32,233 nucleotides of DNA. It comes from Thiobacillus denitrificans (GTDB lineage Bacteria > Pseudomonadota > Gammaproteobacteria > Burkholderiales > Thiobacillaceae). Below, in pieces: positions 1-8,400 of this stretch. Numbering within the stretch: the stretch's first letter is position 1; each line of letters starts with the position of its first letter. The position numbers were made by a program, and so were the translations under genes. The notes under the pieces were generated by a model. That model was not told where the DNA came from, made no database searches, and worked only from the letters and a program-made list of their open reading frames with translations. The DNA lies in assembly GCF_001530125.1 (NCBI RefSeq), contig NZ_LDUG01000017.1, forward strand, positions 102,647-134,879. The letters are read 5' to 3'.

Positions 1-1
1 T

Positions 2-1123
2 GCCGAAACCGACAGCGTCGATGCGGCCGCGCAAACAGCAGTTGAAGCCCTGCGCCAGGCCGCGATGCCGCTGTTCGTGTTGGGCGTGGGCAGCGAGGCG
101 GGCGCTTCGGTGCCGCTTCCCGACGGCGGCTTTGCCGAAACGGACGGCGTGCAGGTGACGAGCCGCATGGCGGCGAATGCCTACCGCCAGTGGGCGATCG
201 CCAGCGGCGGGCGCTTCGCCGTGGTCAGCGACGGCGACGCCGACTGGTCGGCGCTGCATGATGGCGGCATCGCCGGCTTGCCTGGCGATCCGCTCGCGCC
301 GGAGACGGCTGCCGCATGGCGCGAACTCTATGCCTGGTGTCTGGCACCGGCGCTGGCGCTGCTGATGGCCGTTTACCTGCCGCGGCGGGTGGTGGTGCTG
401 GTCGCGCTGGCGGTCTGGGGTGCTGCCGTTGTGCCGACCGATGTGCTGGCCGACGAAGCCGCAGCCTGGCAGGCCTGGCAGCAGAAGCAGTACGCCCGCG
501 CGCAAACCCTGTATGCAGAGGCTGGCGGCTATCGCGGACAGATGGGCGCGGGCGCGGCCGCCTGGAAGCTGGCGGAGTACACAGCGGCGGCGCGCCACTT
601 CGGCGCTGCCCTGCTGCTGGCGGAAAACGACGATCAGCGCGCGGATGCGCTCTACAACCTGGGCAACGCGTACTACGGGCGCGGACAGTGGCAGGCCGCC
701 TTCGAGGCGTTCGAAACCGTGCTGCGTGTGCGCCCTGGCGACACCCGGGCCGGCGCCAACCGCGAGCTTGCCTGGCAACGTCTGCGTCGCCAGCGCCCCG
801 AGACGCCGATGCAGAGCGATCTTGGCGGCCGCCGTGGATTTCTGGCCGAAGGGCAGATTCAACTGGATGGTCAAACCGGCCCGACACCCGACGACCCTGA
901 ATCAGAAGCAGCCGGCGTACAGATCGACCGCGGCACGCCGGGCGCTAGCGGGGCTCATGCGCCCGGCGCGTCTGCGCCGCGTCAGGCGCTGCGGGTCGAT
1001 CCCCGGCTGGCGCTGTCGGGCCTGAAAAAGCTGGATCGCCTGCAGGACCAGCCCACCACCCTGCTGCACAACCTGCTGAAGCAGGATGCCCGCCACGACG
1101 ATGCGGAGCGGCCGCCATGGTGA
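2..1123 (+). CDS. vWA domain plus TPR protein (BatB/BatC-like fusion), 5' partial
   Basis: The reading frame is open from the left edge, so the N-terminus is missing; the ATG at 65 is internal because the frame runs through it. What remains starts in the last strands of a von Willebrand A domain (FVLGVGSE, then a region ending ASGGRFAVVSDGD). A membrane segment follows (around CLAPALALLMAVYLP and the next hydrophobic run), then two or three TPR-like helical pairs including ALYNLGNAYYGRGQWQAAFEAF, and a low-complexity Gly/Pro/Ala tail. vWA-TM-TPR is the arrangement of BatB joined to BatC in proteobacterial MoxR/Bat operons, where it probably acts at the inner membrane as a scaffold or metal-dependent adhesion protein. 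The stop overlaps the start of the following batD-like gene (ATGGTGA), which indicates translational coupling. Family assignment is good; exact function of Bat proteins is not settled. Confidence 0.8.
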   Translation, partial: AETDSVDAAAQTAVEALRQAAMPLFVLGVGSEAGASVPLPDGGFAETDGVQVTSRMAANAYRQWAIASGGRFAVVSDGDADWSALHDGGIAGLPGDPLAPETAAAWRELYAWCLAPALALLMAVYLPRRVVVLVALAVWGAAVVPTDVLADEAAAWQAWQQKQYARAQTLYAEAGGYRGQMGAGAAAWKLAEYTAAARHFGAALLLAENDDQRADALYNLGNAYYGRGQWQAAFEAFETVLRVRPGDTRAGANRELAWQRLRRQRPETPMQSDLGGRRGFLAEGQIQLDGQTGPTPDDPESEAAGVQIDRGTPGASGAHAPGASAPRQALRVDPRLALSGLKKLDRLQDQPTTLLHNLLKQDARHDDAERPPW

Positions 1124-2571
1124 AAACGCTTTTGCTGATGTCCCTGCTGGCAGGCGGCCTGGCAAACGCGGGGTCGCTGAGCGCGCGCCTGGACAAGACG
1201 AGCGTGGCGCTGGGCGAGCCGGTGGGCCTGACGCTGCAGGCACAGGGCCTCAGTCTCGAGGCGCTGGATGTCGGTCCGCTCGGCGCGAACTTCGATGTAT
1301 TCGGGCGCACGCTGAGCCGGGGTACGGACAGCGAAATCCTGGTGCTGACGCTGTACCCGCGCGCTGTTGGTCGCGTGCAGATCCCGCCGCTGCAGGTCGA
1401 GGCGAGGCGCACCGCTGCGCTGCCGCTGGCAGTGACCGACGGCAGCGACAGCATGCCGAGGGTGACGGCGAACTGGACGCTGGAACCCGCGCAACCGCAG
1501 GTGAACCAGCCGGTTCGACTGACCTTGGCAATCTGCGACGACGGCAGTCTGCAATGGCAGCGCCCGGCCTTGCCGACGCATACCGGGCGCATCGTGCGCA
1601 GCCTCGGCGAAGACGAGGGCGAAGCCGAACGCGCGGGCGAAGCCTGCACCCTGCACCGGTATCACTGGGCGCTGCTCGCCACCCAGGGCGGCGCAGCCAC
1701 GCTCACCGTGCCCATGCTCGACGCCACTCGGTTCGGCCAGCGCCTGCGTTTTCCGGGGCCGTCCCTCTCATACCAGGCCGCCGCCTTGCCGGCCTGGCTG
1801 CCGGCCCACGTGCCGCCGGTCGCCCCGGTCGTTCATGCCGAGCCGCTGCCGGCGCGCTGGCCCCTGCAGCGTCCGCTCAGCTGGCGCCTTGAAGTGGAGG
1901 GCGGCTACAGCGCGGACGGCCTCAAGGCCCTGCTCGACCTGCAGTTGCGCGAGTCGCCCGCCCTCGGCGTGTATCCGCCGCTGATCGAGCCGGTGGCGTC
2001 CGAAGACCCGAATTCGCCCTTGTCGCGTTACGCCGTCACCCTGTTCCTGCAGCCGCGTGCAAGCGGTGAAGTCACGCTGCCGACCCTGAACCTGCCTTGG
2101 TATGACCCGGCGCGCGACCGGCTAGCCAGTCAAGTGTTGCCGGGTCGTTCGATTGCGGTGTTCGATCCGCGCTTGCAACTTGCCCGACAGGTGGCGGGCG
2201 GCCTGGCGGGTGTGCTGTTGCTGGCCGCGCTGGCCTGGCAGATCCGTCGCATGGCGCGCTGGCGGATGGCGCGTCGGCGCGGCCTGCGCGCGATCCGGCA
2301 GGCACAGGGCATCGCGGAATTGGCGCAGGCGGTACGACAGTTTTCGTTCACAGGACAGCCTCCCGCGTCCAGTCTCGGTGAATGGCAGCGCCGCCTGGCG
2401 CGGGAAACCAGGGGATGCGATGTGGCAGACGCAGTCCGCCGGATGGAACAGCAGTTGTTCGGACAGGCACTGCCCACGCCGGCCGAATTGCAGCAGGCCT
2501 TATTGCGGAAACTCGCGCAAGCCCGCCCGAAACCGCGCACCCCATGGAAACGGGTGCCGGCGAGGGGTTGA
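1117..2571 (+). CDS. batD: BatD-family membrane protein
   Basis: A 484-residue protein with a short N-terminal signal peptide (MVKTLLLMSLLAGGLANAGS), a long beta-rich periplasmic region, and one transmembrane helix near residues 357-378 (VAGGLAGVLLLAALAWQI) followed by an Arg-rich cytoplasmic tail. Early text of the type 'LDKTSVALGEPVGLTLQAQG' is the usual start of the BatD/oxygen-tolerance family, whose repeats resemble Ig-like folds. Its start overlaps the end of the vWA-TPR gene by 7 bases, so the two are one operon; MoxR and DUF58 genes would be expected to the left of the window. A strong terminator begins 15 bases after the stop. The family is linked to envelope stress and aerotolerance in other bacteria, but the biochemical role is unknown. 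Confidence 0.8.
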   Translation: MVKTLLLMSLLAGGLANAGSLSARLDKTSVALGEPVGLTLQAQGLSLEALDVGPLGANFDVFGRTLSRGTDSEILVLTLYPRAVGRVQIPPLQVEARRTAALPLAVTDGSDSMPRVTANWTLEPAQPQVNQPVRLTLAICDDGSLQWQRPALPTHTGRIVRSLGEDEGEAERAGEACTLHRYHWALLATQGGAATLTVPMLDATRFGQRLRFPGPSLSYQAAALPAWLPAHVPPVAPVVHAEPLPARWPLQRPLSWRLEVEGGYSADGLKALLDLQLRESPALGVYPPLIEPVASEDPNSPLSRYAVTLFLQPRASGEVTLPTLNLPWYDPARDRLASQVLPGRSIAVFDPRLQLARQVAGGLAGVLLLAALAWQIRRMARWRMARRRGLRAIRQAQGIAELAQAVRQFSFTGQPPASSLGEWQRRLARETRGCDVADAVRRMEQQLFGQALPTPAELQQALLRKLAQARPKPRTPWKRVPARG

Positions 2572-2586
2572 GCTTGCTGCAGACGC

Positions 2587-2614
2587 AAAAAAAGGGGCTT
2601 GCGCCCCTTTTTTT
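2587..2614. terminator. Bidirectional intrinsic terminator between batD and soxB
   Basis: Seven A, then GGGGC, TTGC loop, GCCCC, then seven T. The A and T runs make it usable from both strands, which suits the convergent batD (+) and soxB (-) genes that end on either side. Confidence 0.9.
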
Positions 2615-2630
2615 GGTTACGAGGATACGC

Positions 2631-4373
2631 TCAGGACACCCCGCCTTTATAGTTGGCAATGCCCGGGTTGGATTTGCCGACCCCGATGATCTTGGGCTCG
2701 TTCAGTTTCAAGCCCTTGATCACTTTCTTGTCGCGCAGGTACGTCGCGACGACGTCCCAGATCGGTTCGCCGGTTGCTCCTTCCGCTACAGGCGCCCAGC
2801 CAGCGACCTTGTAGGTCTTGCTGGCAGCCACCGGCTTGCCCTTGATGGTCATGCTGCCGATCCGCTTGCCGATGGCCGCGTTGGGCGCAATGGTGTACTC
2901 GATGCCGCCCACGCGCACCATGTCGCCGCCCTGCTGGTAGTAGGGGTCGGCGTTGAACAGGTTGTCGGCGACATCCTCCATGATGGTCTTGATCATCTCG
3001 CCCGTCATGCTGGTCAGCGTGGTCTGCGGGTAGGTGATCGCGGTCTGGTCCATCAGGCGTTCCATCGTGATGGCGTCGCCCGGCAGCAGCGTGGTGCCCC
3101 AGCGGAAGCCGGGCGAGAAGGCAGCGTCCGCCCCCTTGACCGCCATCATCGCGTCGACCAGCAGCTGGTCCCAGGTGCCGTTGAAGTTGCCGCGGCGATA
3201 CAGGAAGTCGTCCGACACGGCGAGTTTCTCGCTGAGCTTGCTCTCGTAAGGCGCGCGCACTTTCTTGATGTACGCGTCCATCGCCGGATCGGCCGGAAGC
3301 AGGTTGGAGAACACCGGCAGCAGGCGGTACTTGAAGCTGGTCACGCGCTTGCCCTTGACCTCGAAATCCATCACGCCGAGGAACTTGCCGTTGGAGCCCG
3401 CGTTGGTCACCAGGGTCATGCCTTTGGCGTTCTTGATCTTCACCGGCTGCGGCACGCCATCGTGGGTGTGGCCGCCGAAGATGGCGTCGATACCTGTGAC
3501 GCGGCCGGCCATCTTGAGGTCGACGTCCATGCCGTTGTGCGACAGCACGATGACAACCTGGGCGCCCTTGGCGCGCGCCTCGTCCACCCATTTCTGCATG
3601 CTGTCGTCGCGGATGCCGAAGCTCCAGTCCGGCACCATCCAGCGCGGGTTGGCAATCGGCGTGTAGGGGAAGGCCTGGCCGATCACGGCGATCTTCACCC
3701 CGTTCTGTTCCTTGATGGTATAGGGCTTGAACACCTGGTCGCCGAAGTCGTTGGTCACGATGTTCTGCGCGACGAAATCGATGTTGGCTTTCTTGAAGTC
3801 CTTGTTGACGATCTCCATGACGCGCTTGGCGCCGAAGGTGGATTCCCAGTGCGGGGTCATGACGTCGACGCCCAGCTTGATGCAGGCGTCGACCATGTCC
3901 TGCGCATTGGTCCACAGCGAGGTGGCCGAACCCTGCCAGGTGTCGCCGCCGTCGAGCAGCAAGGCGCCAGGGCGTTGCGCGCGCATCTTGTCGACCAGGG
4001 TTTTCAGGTGAGCAAATCCCCCGACCTTGCCGTAGACCTTGGCGGCTTCGGTGAAGTCGAGGTAGGTGAAGGCGTGGGCCTCGGCGCCGCCGGGCTTGAT
4101 GCCGTATTCCTTCAGCAGATGCTGGCCGACCAGGTGTGGCACCTTGCCGAGGGCAGCGCCGACGCCCAGATTGACGTTGGGCTCGCGGAACCACACCGGC
4201 AGCAGTTGCGCGTGGCAGTCGGTGAAGTGCAGGAACGAGACGTTGCCGTGGCGCGGCACGTCGTAGAAATTGGCGGGCGCGTTGCCGGCCAGAGCAGACT
4301 TGCTGTCAAGCGCCATGCCGGACGCGGCGGCGACGGCCAGCAGCTGCAGAAACTCGCGACGGTTCATATGCAT
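2631..4373 (-). CDS. soxB: SoxB thiosulfohydrolase
   Basis: 580 residues, the family's usual length. SoxB is the periplasmic dimanganese enzyme that hydrolyses the sulfonate group from SoxY-bound thiosulfate, releasing sulfate. The N-terminus has a Tat-type signal (RREFLQLLAVAAASG, twin Arg at 5-6). Metallophosphoesterase/5'-nucleotidase motifs are all visible: TDCH (D52, H54), DGGDTWQGS (141-149), the HWE site (H175), SHNG (H279) and GGHTHD (H302, H304). The C-terminal half is the 5'-nucleotidase C-terminal domain. The ATG at 4373 has a GAGGAG ribosome site about 6 bases upstream; M3 (4367) is also possible. It follows soxA but is separated from it by a terminator, so it probably has its own promoter too. 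Assignment is firm. Confidence 0.97.
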   Translation of the reverse strand: MHMNRREFLQLLAVAAASGMALDSKSALAGNAPANFYDVPRHGNVSFLHFTDCHAQLLPVWFREPNVNLGVGAALGKVPHLVGQHLLKEYGIKPGGAEAHAFTYLDFTEAAKVYGKVGGFAHLKTLVDKMRAQRPGALLLDGGDTWQGSATSLWTNAQDMVDACIKLGVDVMTPHWESTFGAKRVMEIVNKDFKKANIDFVAQNIVTNDFGDQVFKPYTIKEQNGVKIAVIGQAFPYTPIANPRWMVPDWSFGIRDDSMQKWVDEARAKGAQVVIVLSHNGMDVDLKMAGRVTGIDAIFGGHTHDGVPQPVKIKNAKGMTLVTNAGSNGKFLGVMDFEVKGKRVTSFKYRLLPVFSNLLPADPAMDAYIKKVRAPYESKLSEKLAVSDDFLYRRGNFNGTWDQLLVDAMMAVKGADAAFSPGFRWGTTLLPGDAITMERLMDQTAITYPQTTLTSMTGEMIKTIMEDVADNLFNADPYYQQGGDMVRVGGIEYTIAPNAAIGKRIGSMTIKGKPVAASKTYKVAGWAPVAEGATGEPIWDVVATYLRDKKVIKGLKLNEPKIIGVGKSNPGIANYKGGVS

Positions 4374-4415
4374 GGGGCTCTCCTCGGGAATGAATGATGC
4401 GTGATGGTTTTCAAT

Positions 4416-4444
4416 ATTGTCTATTCTGGCGCATTGCCCGTAAA
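4416..4444 (-). promoter_or_regulatory. Candidate sigma70 promoter for soxB
   Basis: On the minus strand, TTTACG (4444-4439), a 17-base spacer and GACAAT (4421-4416) match the consensus at 4/6 and 4/6. It lies between the soxA terminator and soxB and would start transcription about 35 bases before the soxB ATG. The match is modest; the position is the better argument. Confidence 0.35.
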
Positions 4445-4496
4445 TAGTAGCTCCGGCTCATGCATGCCGGGTTATTTGCGCGCGAACGAAAAAGAA

Positions 4497-4519
4497 AAAG
4501 CCCGGTCGCCCGGGCTTTT
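4497..4519 (-). terminator. Intrinsic terminator after soxA
   Basis: Perfect 9-bp stem AAAGCCCGG / CCGGGCTTT around TCGC. Reading on the minus strand the stem runs into a T-rich tract (CTTTTTCTTTTT), so it would end the soxXYZA transcript before soxB. It starts 20 bases after the soxA stop. Confidence 0.85.
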
Positions 4520-4538
4520 CATTCAGCTTGACTGCTTG

Positions 4539-5384
4539 TTACTTGCGGAACACCGAGGCTTTCAGCGGCAGGCCGTTGGACAGCGCCGAGTGGAAGTACT
4601 CCAGGTTGTTCAGCGTGGTGCTGCCCTGTGGCGCCGACACGGCGCGCACCGACTTGAAGCAGCCCATGTAGCGTTGCTGCAGCTGCACCAGGTTGTCGCC
4701 GCCGCGGAACGCCGGCCAGTGCACGGTATGGCCGACGGCCGGCGAAATCAGCTCGGAGCGCAGATGGACGCCGGCGTTCTGCACGTGACAGCTGGCGCAT
4801 GCAAAGTTGAGCTGGCCCTTGCGGCTGAAGAAGGTCTTCTTGCCGTCTTCATACGCGGCCGTTGCCTTGGGGCCCTCGACCTTGACGTTCGACAACATGC
4901 CGTCGGACAGCGTGCGCATGTAGGCGGTCAGTTGGCCCAGGGTGGCCTTGTCGCCGACCTTGTAGGCTTCTTCACCGTTGGCTGTGCGGCAGTCATTGAT
5001 GGCATCGATCAGCGTCACGACCTTGCCCTTGGCCTCGTCGAATATCGGATAGTTGCCGGCAATCATCTTGCCGCCGTTGGGCAGGCAGCTGGCGTAGGTC
5101 TTGCCGTTCTTGAACGGCGTTTCCCACAGCTTGCGTCCGGCCTCGACCTGCGAATCGAAAGGCGGAAATTCCATGATCGCGTCGTACTGGGCCTTGGCGT
5201 CAGGCTCAAAGGCCAGCGCGCCGTAGACGTAGTCTTCGACCTTGATGTTGGGATACTTGTCCGTGTAGTACTTGGTCAATTCCTGACGATCCTTCTCGGG
5301 CGAAGCATGGACCGTGACCGCGCCCAAGGCAATGCCCAAACCGGCCATGCCTGCCAGCAGTTTCATAATGATTTTTTGTTTCAT
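4539..5384 (-). CDS. soxA: SoxA, monohaem c-type cytochrome subunit of SoxAX
   Basis: 281 residues with an N-terminal signal peptide ending near HAS (residue 28). SoxA with SoxX oxidatively couples thiosulfate to the SoxY carrier cysteine in the periplasm. Only one haem motif is present, CASCH at 196-200; the N-terminal haem site of dihaem SoxA proteins is absent, and the lone cysteines C100 and C132 may instead form a disulfide, as in other monohaem SoxA proteins. C242 in RYMGCFKSVR is the expected persulfide-type ligand and active-site cysteine. The ATG at 5384 is preceded by GGAGG. It is the last gene of the soxX-Y-Z-A transcript, ending just before a terminator. Confidence 0.96.
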   Translation of the reverse strand: MKQKIIMKLLAGMAGLGIALGAVTVHASPEKDRQELTKYYTDKYPNIKVEDYVYGALAFEPDAKAQYDAIMEFPPFDSQVEAGRKLWETPFKNGKTYASCLPNGGKMIAGNYPIFDEAKGKVVTLIDAINDCRTANGEEAYKVGDKATLGQLTAYMRTLSDGMLSNVKVEGPKATAAYEDGKKTFFSRKGQLNFACASCHVQNAGVHLRSELISPAVGHTVHWPAFRGGDNLVQLQQRYMGCFKSVRAVSAPQGSTTLNNLEYFHSALSNGLPLKASVFRK

Positions 5385-5416
5385 GCCGTCCTCCAGAAAC
5401 TTGATGAATAAAGCGG

Positions 5417-5439
5417 GAGCGGGGCTGGGTGCCCCGCTC
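5417..5439. other. Hairpin between soxZ and soxA
   Basis: Perfect 8-bp inverted repeat GAGCGGGG / CCCCGCTC with a 7-base loop, in the 69-base soxZ-soxA gap. It has no strong T tract on the minus strand, so it looks more like an mRNA-stability or processing hairpin than a terminator. Confidence 0.5.
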
Positions 5440-5453
5440 GTGTGCTGCCTGAT

Positions 5454-5768
5454 TTAGCCGATGGTGGCTTCGGCGCTGTTCTTGTCGCCCTTGTTGTCGA
5501 GCCAGCTGACGACGACCTTGTCGCCGGCCTTGGGACCCTTGACCTTGAAACCCAGGTAGGGGTTCTTGGACACGCCGCCGCTCATTTCGGCGGTCATCAC
5601 GGGGGCGCCGTTGATGGCGGCGCTCACTTCGGTGATGAAGTGGGCGGGCACCAGCTGGCCGGTTTTGGCGTCTTTACGCAGACCGGTTTCCATCGGGTGG
5701 TTCATCAGCACTTTGACGTCGGCGAGGTCGCCTGCCATGGTGGCGCGGATACGCATGGGTTGAGCCAT
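5454..5768 (-). CDS. soxZ: SoxZ, sulfur carrier complex subunit
   Basis: 104 residues, cysteine-free, with no signal peptide, as expected for SoxZ, which is exported together with Tat-borne SoxY. It forms the SoxYZ heterodimer that carries covalently bound sulfur intermediates between the periplasmic Sox enzymes. Recognisable family text: MRIRATMAGDLADVKVLMNH near the start and PYLGFKVKGPKAGDKVVVSW towards the end, an Ig-like beta sandwich. AGGAAAG precedes the ATG. It sits 45 bases after soxY and 69 before soxA on the same strand. Confidence 0.96.
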   Translation of the reverse strand: MAQPMRIRATMAGDLADVKVLMNHPMETGLRKDAKTGQLVPAHFITEVSAAINGAPVMTAEMSGGVSKNPYLGFKVKGPKAGDKVVVSWLDNKGDKNSAEATIG

Positions 5769-5813
5769 TTTGCTTTCCTTTCCTGAATATGAATGTGGGG
5801 GACAGGGGGCTGA

Positions 5814-6281
5814 TTAACCGCCGCAGCCGCCGATGGTGACTTTCACTTCCTTGGCCGCCGTGTAGGACTTGCCGCCGGCATTGACCACGGCACGGACGAG
5901 CGACGTCTGGCCCATCTTGATGCGGGTGGAAATGAAGCCCTGGGCGCCGCCGGACAGGTTGAAGTTGCCAACCAGGGGCGACGCATTCTTCTCGGCGAGG
6001 ATCGCGATGCTGGTGGTGCCGGCGATGCCGCTGGTCACTTCCACCGGCACCACGGCGCCGTTTTCGGCGATGTCCGGCGCCTTGATGGTGATGTCCTTGC
6101 TGTCGGCCGGGCTGGCCGCACCGATGCCTTTCATCGCGTCACCGACGTTTTTGGCCTCGAAGGCGGCCTTGTTCCAGGCGGCCATCGCCTGGGTCGGCTT
6201 CAGCAGGCCGGCGGCCACGGCCACAGCCACGACGCCTGCGCCAGCGGCGCCTTTCAATACGTTTCTACGAAGTGCGTTCAT
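5814..6281 (-). CDS. soxY: SoxY, sulfur-carrying subunit
   Basis: 155 residues. SoxY carries thiosulfate-derived sulfur on the cysteine of its flexible C-terminal arm; here the protein ends GGCGG with C153, the diagnostic carrier motif. The N-terminus has a twin-arginine signal (MNALRRNVLKGAAGAG, Arg 5-6, hydrophobic core, cleavage probably near TQAMA at 31-35), so SoxYZ would be exported folded. AGGAGA lies 8 bases upstream of the ATG. It follows soxX by 35 bases and precedes soxZ. Confidence 0.97.
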   Translation of the reverse strand: MNALRRNVLKGAAGAGVVAVAVAAGLLKPTQAMAAWNKAAFEAKNVGDAMKGIGAASPADSKDITIKAPDIAENGAVVPVEVTSGIAGTTSIAILAEKNASPLVGNFNLSGGAQGFISTRIKMGQTSLVRAVVNAGGKSYTAAKEVKVTIGGCGG

Positions 6282-6316
6282 GGGCGAATCTCCTGATTGA
6301 ACAATGCAACGGGTAA

Positions 6317-6706
6317 TTACAGACCGTACACGAAGTCGGTCACTTTATCGATTTCAGCTTCCGACAGCACGCCATGCTTGCCGAACGGGATCATGCTGGA
6401 AGAAGGGTTGGCCACGGTGGCGTCCCAGATCTGGGCGCGCAGTTTGACCTTGCTGGGGTAGCGTGCGCTCATGGCGATCAGCGGCGGACCATACATGCCG
6501 GCTGAAACTGCGTCCGGCAACGTGGGCATGGCGTGGCAGGCCAGGCAGTTGCCTTTGCTGCGGTTAAACGCGATGTCCTTGCCGGTTTCTTCCTTCTTGG
6601 GGGCAGCTGCGCCAGCCGGGGTTGCCGTAGCTTGTGCCAGCACACTACCCGACAGCATGATGGCGCTGATCGCGCAGGCCGCTGCTACTTGATGCAACTT
6701 TCGCAT
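6317..6706 (-). CDS. soxX: SoxX, monohaem c-type cytochrome
   Basis: 129 residues from the ATG at 6706, chosen because AGGAGG lies 6 bases upstream and the protein then begins with a normal signal peptide (MRKLHQVAAACAISAIMLSG, cleavage near VLAQA). An open frame extends upstream to 6841 but that extension is not plausible as a leader. The haem site is CLACH (54-58), and M105 in SSMIPFGK is the likely distal ligand. SoxX passes electrons from SoxA to the respiratory chain. It is the first gene of the soxXYZA transcript, with a candidate promoter and a palindrome in its leader. Confidence 0.95.
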   Translation of the reverse strand: MRKLHQVAAACAISAIMLSGSVLAQATATPAGAAAPKKEETGKDIAFNRSKGNCLACHAMPTLPDAVSAGMYGPPLIAMSARYPSKVKLRAQIWDATVANPSSSMIPFGKHGVLSEAEIDKVTDFVYGL

Positions 6707-6736
6707 AGTCATCCTCCTAATTTTTAACATGGTGAT

Positions 6737-6748
6737 GAAAGCGCTTTC
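6737..6748. promoter_or_regulatory. 12-bp palindrome in the soxX leader
   Basis: GAAAGCGCTTTC is a perfect 12-bp palindrome about 30 bases upstream of the soxX ATG and downstream of the candidate promoter. It could bind a dimeric regulator or form an RNA hairpin; no regulator gene lies in the window. Confidence 0.35.
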
Positions 6749-6797
6749 CGCCCGGGCGTGCCCTGCAGTGAACGCTATCCAGTGATGGATGAGCCGA

Positions 6798-6827
6798 AGC
6801 ATAGTGGAATTTGTTTTTGCCACGCAA
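6798..6827 (-). promoter_or_regulatory. Candidate sigma70 promoter for soxXYZA
   Basis: On the minus strand, TTGCGT (6827-6822), an 18-base AT-rich spacer and TATGCT (6803-6798). The spacing is acceptable, the -10 matches 4/6, the -35 3/6. The site is about 90 bases upstream of the soxX start. Confidence 0.4.
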
Positions 6828-6909
6828 GGCCTAGCCCCCATTTATTGCGTTTATATCGCAGGGTAAATTCCTACCAGCCGCACCCAATATGGGCTTGCGC
6901 ATACAGTGG

Positions 6910-8328
6910 TTAATTCTTGCGCTGTGATTTTTCGGCTTCCTGCCATTCGCGGCGCCGCGCTTCGGCCGCTGACATTTCGTGGAAGCTGCCGTCGCCTGCC
7001 TTGATGCCGAGACTGATTTGTTCGATGGCGGCGACCAGGTTGCCGCTCAATGCGGTCGCCTCCGCCTGGGCGCGATGACTGAGCAGGCGCTGGCCCAGCT
7101 GAGCATGTGTCTGGGCGGCCAGCCGCCACAGGCGACGGTCGAGCGGATACAGCGCAAGCTGACGGTCGACCCGGGCCAGCGCATCCTGGCTGCGCCCCGT
7201 AGCCAGGAGTGCCTCGACATAGCCGTACTGCAGGGGGCGGTAGCCGGGATGGGTCTCGCTGCCTGTCTGATAGCGCTGCAGGGCGAGCGCCGGGGTGCCG
7301 GCTGCCAGCGCGGCGTGGGCCGCCAGTTGCTGGATCATCGGATGCGCCGGCTTGCCTGACAGCAGCTTTTGCACCTCGGCCTCGGCCGCCTTGAACTGGC
7401 GTGCCCGTACCAGCGCGGTGACGAGGCCATAGCGCGCGGCGGTTTCGCTGCTGTAGCGTTTGTCCTTCAGCGCATTGCGCGCGGCGAGCACGGCGTCGGC
7501 CGGGCTGTTTTCCTGCGCACGAAGGCGCGCGCGCACCAGTTGGAAGTCCAGGCCGTCCGCAACCTGCTGATAGGGCGCGGTTTCGCTGCGCGACTGCATG
7601 TCGGAGATGCGGTCGGTGGTGAGCGGGTGGGTGCGCAGATAGGCTGGCGCGCTGCTGTCGTAAAACCGGTTGGCACGCTCCAGGCGGTTGAAGAATCCGC
7701 TCATGCCGCGCGGATCGAAGCCGCCGCGGGTCAGCATTTCGTAGCCCAGGCGATCGGCCTCGCGCTCGTAGTCGCGGCTGTAGTTGAGCTGGTTCTGGAT
7801 GGAAAAGGCCTGGGTGGAGGCAATCGCCGCGCTTGCCACATTGGGGTTGGAGCGCGCCGCCAGCAGCGCCAGCGCCAGCGCGGCCATGGTTGGCCATTGG
7901 CTTTGGCTTTGCGAGGCGATCATGCGCGCGATGTGATTTTGGGTGACGTGGGCGATTTCGTGCCCCACCACGCTTGCCAGTTCGGATTCGCTTTGCGCGG
8001 AAAGCAGCAGGCCGGTGTGCACGCCGATGTTGCCGCCCGGCATGGCAAAGGCGTTGATGCTGGGATCGTCGACGACGAAGAAGTTGAATTCGCGCTGGTT
8101 GCGCGTGCTGACCGAGACGAGCTTGTAGCCGAGCTGGTTGAGATAGGTTTCGATTTCCGGGTCGTCCAGGTAGCGCGGGTCGGCGTAGACGTCACGCATG
8201 ATGGCGCGTCCCAGCGCCTGTTCTTCCTGGTCGGAAAAATATTGCCGCGACACCTCGCCCAGATCGGGCAGGTCGGCGGCGAAAACCGGCTGAATCGCCA
8301 GCGTGAGCGCGAGCAGGGTGCGCAGCAT
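6910..8328 (-). CDS. BepA-like M48 zinc metalloprotease with C-terminal TPRs
   Basis: 472 residues from the ATG at 8328. This start gives a clean signal peptide ([20 protein letters not shown]) and avoids overlap with moaC; the open frame continues to 8418 but the extra 30 residues are hydrophilic and unlike an exported protein's start. No strong ribosome site is visible. The M48 motif HEIAH is at 123-127 and the third zinc ligand lies in EREADR (E188). From about residue 270 the protein is alpha-helical with Ala/Leu-rich TPR-like repeats. This is the BepA/YfgC layout: a periplasmic chaperone-protease that maintains or degrades outer-membrane beta-barrel proteins such as LptD. It is divergent from moaC. 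Confidence 0.88.
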   Translation of the reverse strand: MLRTLLALTLAIQPVFAADLPDLGEVSRQYFSDQEEQALGRAIMRDVYADPRYLDDPEIETYLNQLGYKLVSVSTRNQREFNFFVVDDPSINAFAMPGGNIGVHTGLLLSAQSESELASVVGHEIAHVTQNHIARMIASQSQSQWPTMAALALALLAARSNPNVASAAIASTQAFSIQNQLNYSRDYEREADRLGYEMLTRGGFDPRGMSGFFNRLERANRFYDSSAPAYLRTHPLTTDRISDMQSRSETAPYQQVADGLDFQLVRARLRAQENSPADAVLAARNALKDKRYSSETAARYGLVTALVRARQFKAAEAEVQKLLSGKPAHPMIQQLAAHAALAAGTPALALQRYQTGSETHPGYRPLQYGYVEALLATGRSQDALARVDRQLALYPLDRRLWRLAAQTHAQLGQRLLSHRAQAEATALSGNLVAAIEQISLGIKAGDGSFHEMSAAEARRREWQEAEKSQRKN

Positions 8329-8400
8329 CAGCAAGCGGGGATGAAGGAAGTCAGGTTCATTTCGATTACGATGCGGAAATTCACGACAAGGTTCCCTGGC

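Noticed and set aside
2382..4397. A 671-codon plus-strand frame opposite soxB
   Set aside because: Shadow of soxB, crosses the batD end and the terminator, and has a His/Val/Gly-biased composition.
6707..6841. N-terminal extension of SoxX
   Set aside because: The extra 45 residues would precede a complete signal peptide that has its own AGGAGG site.
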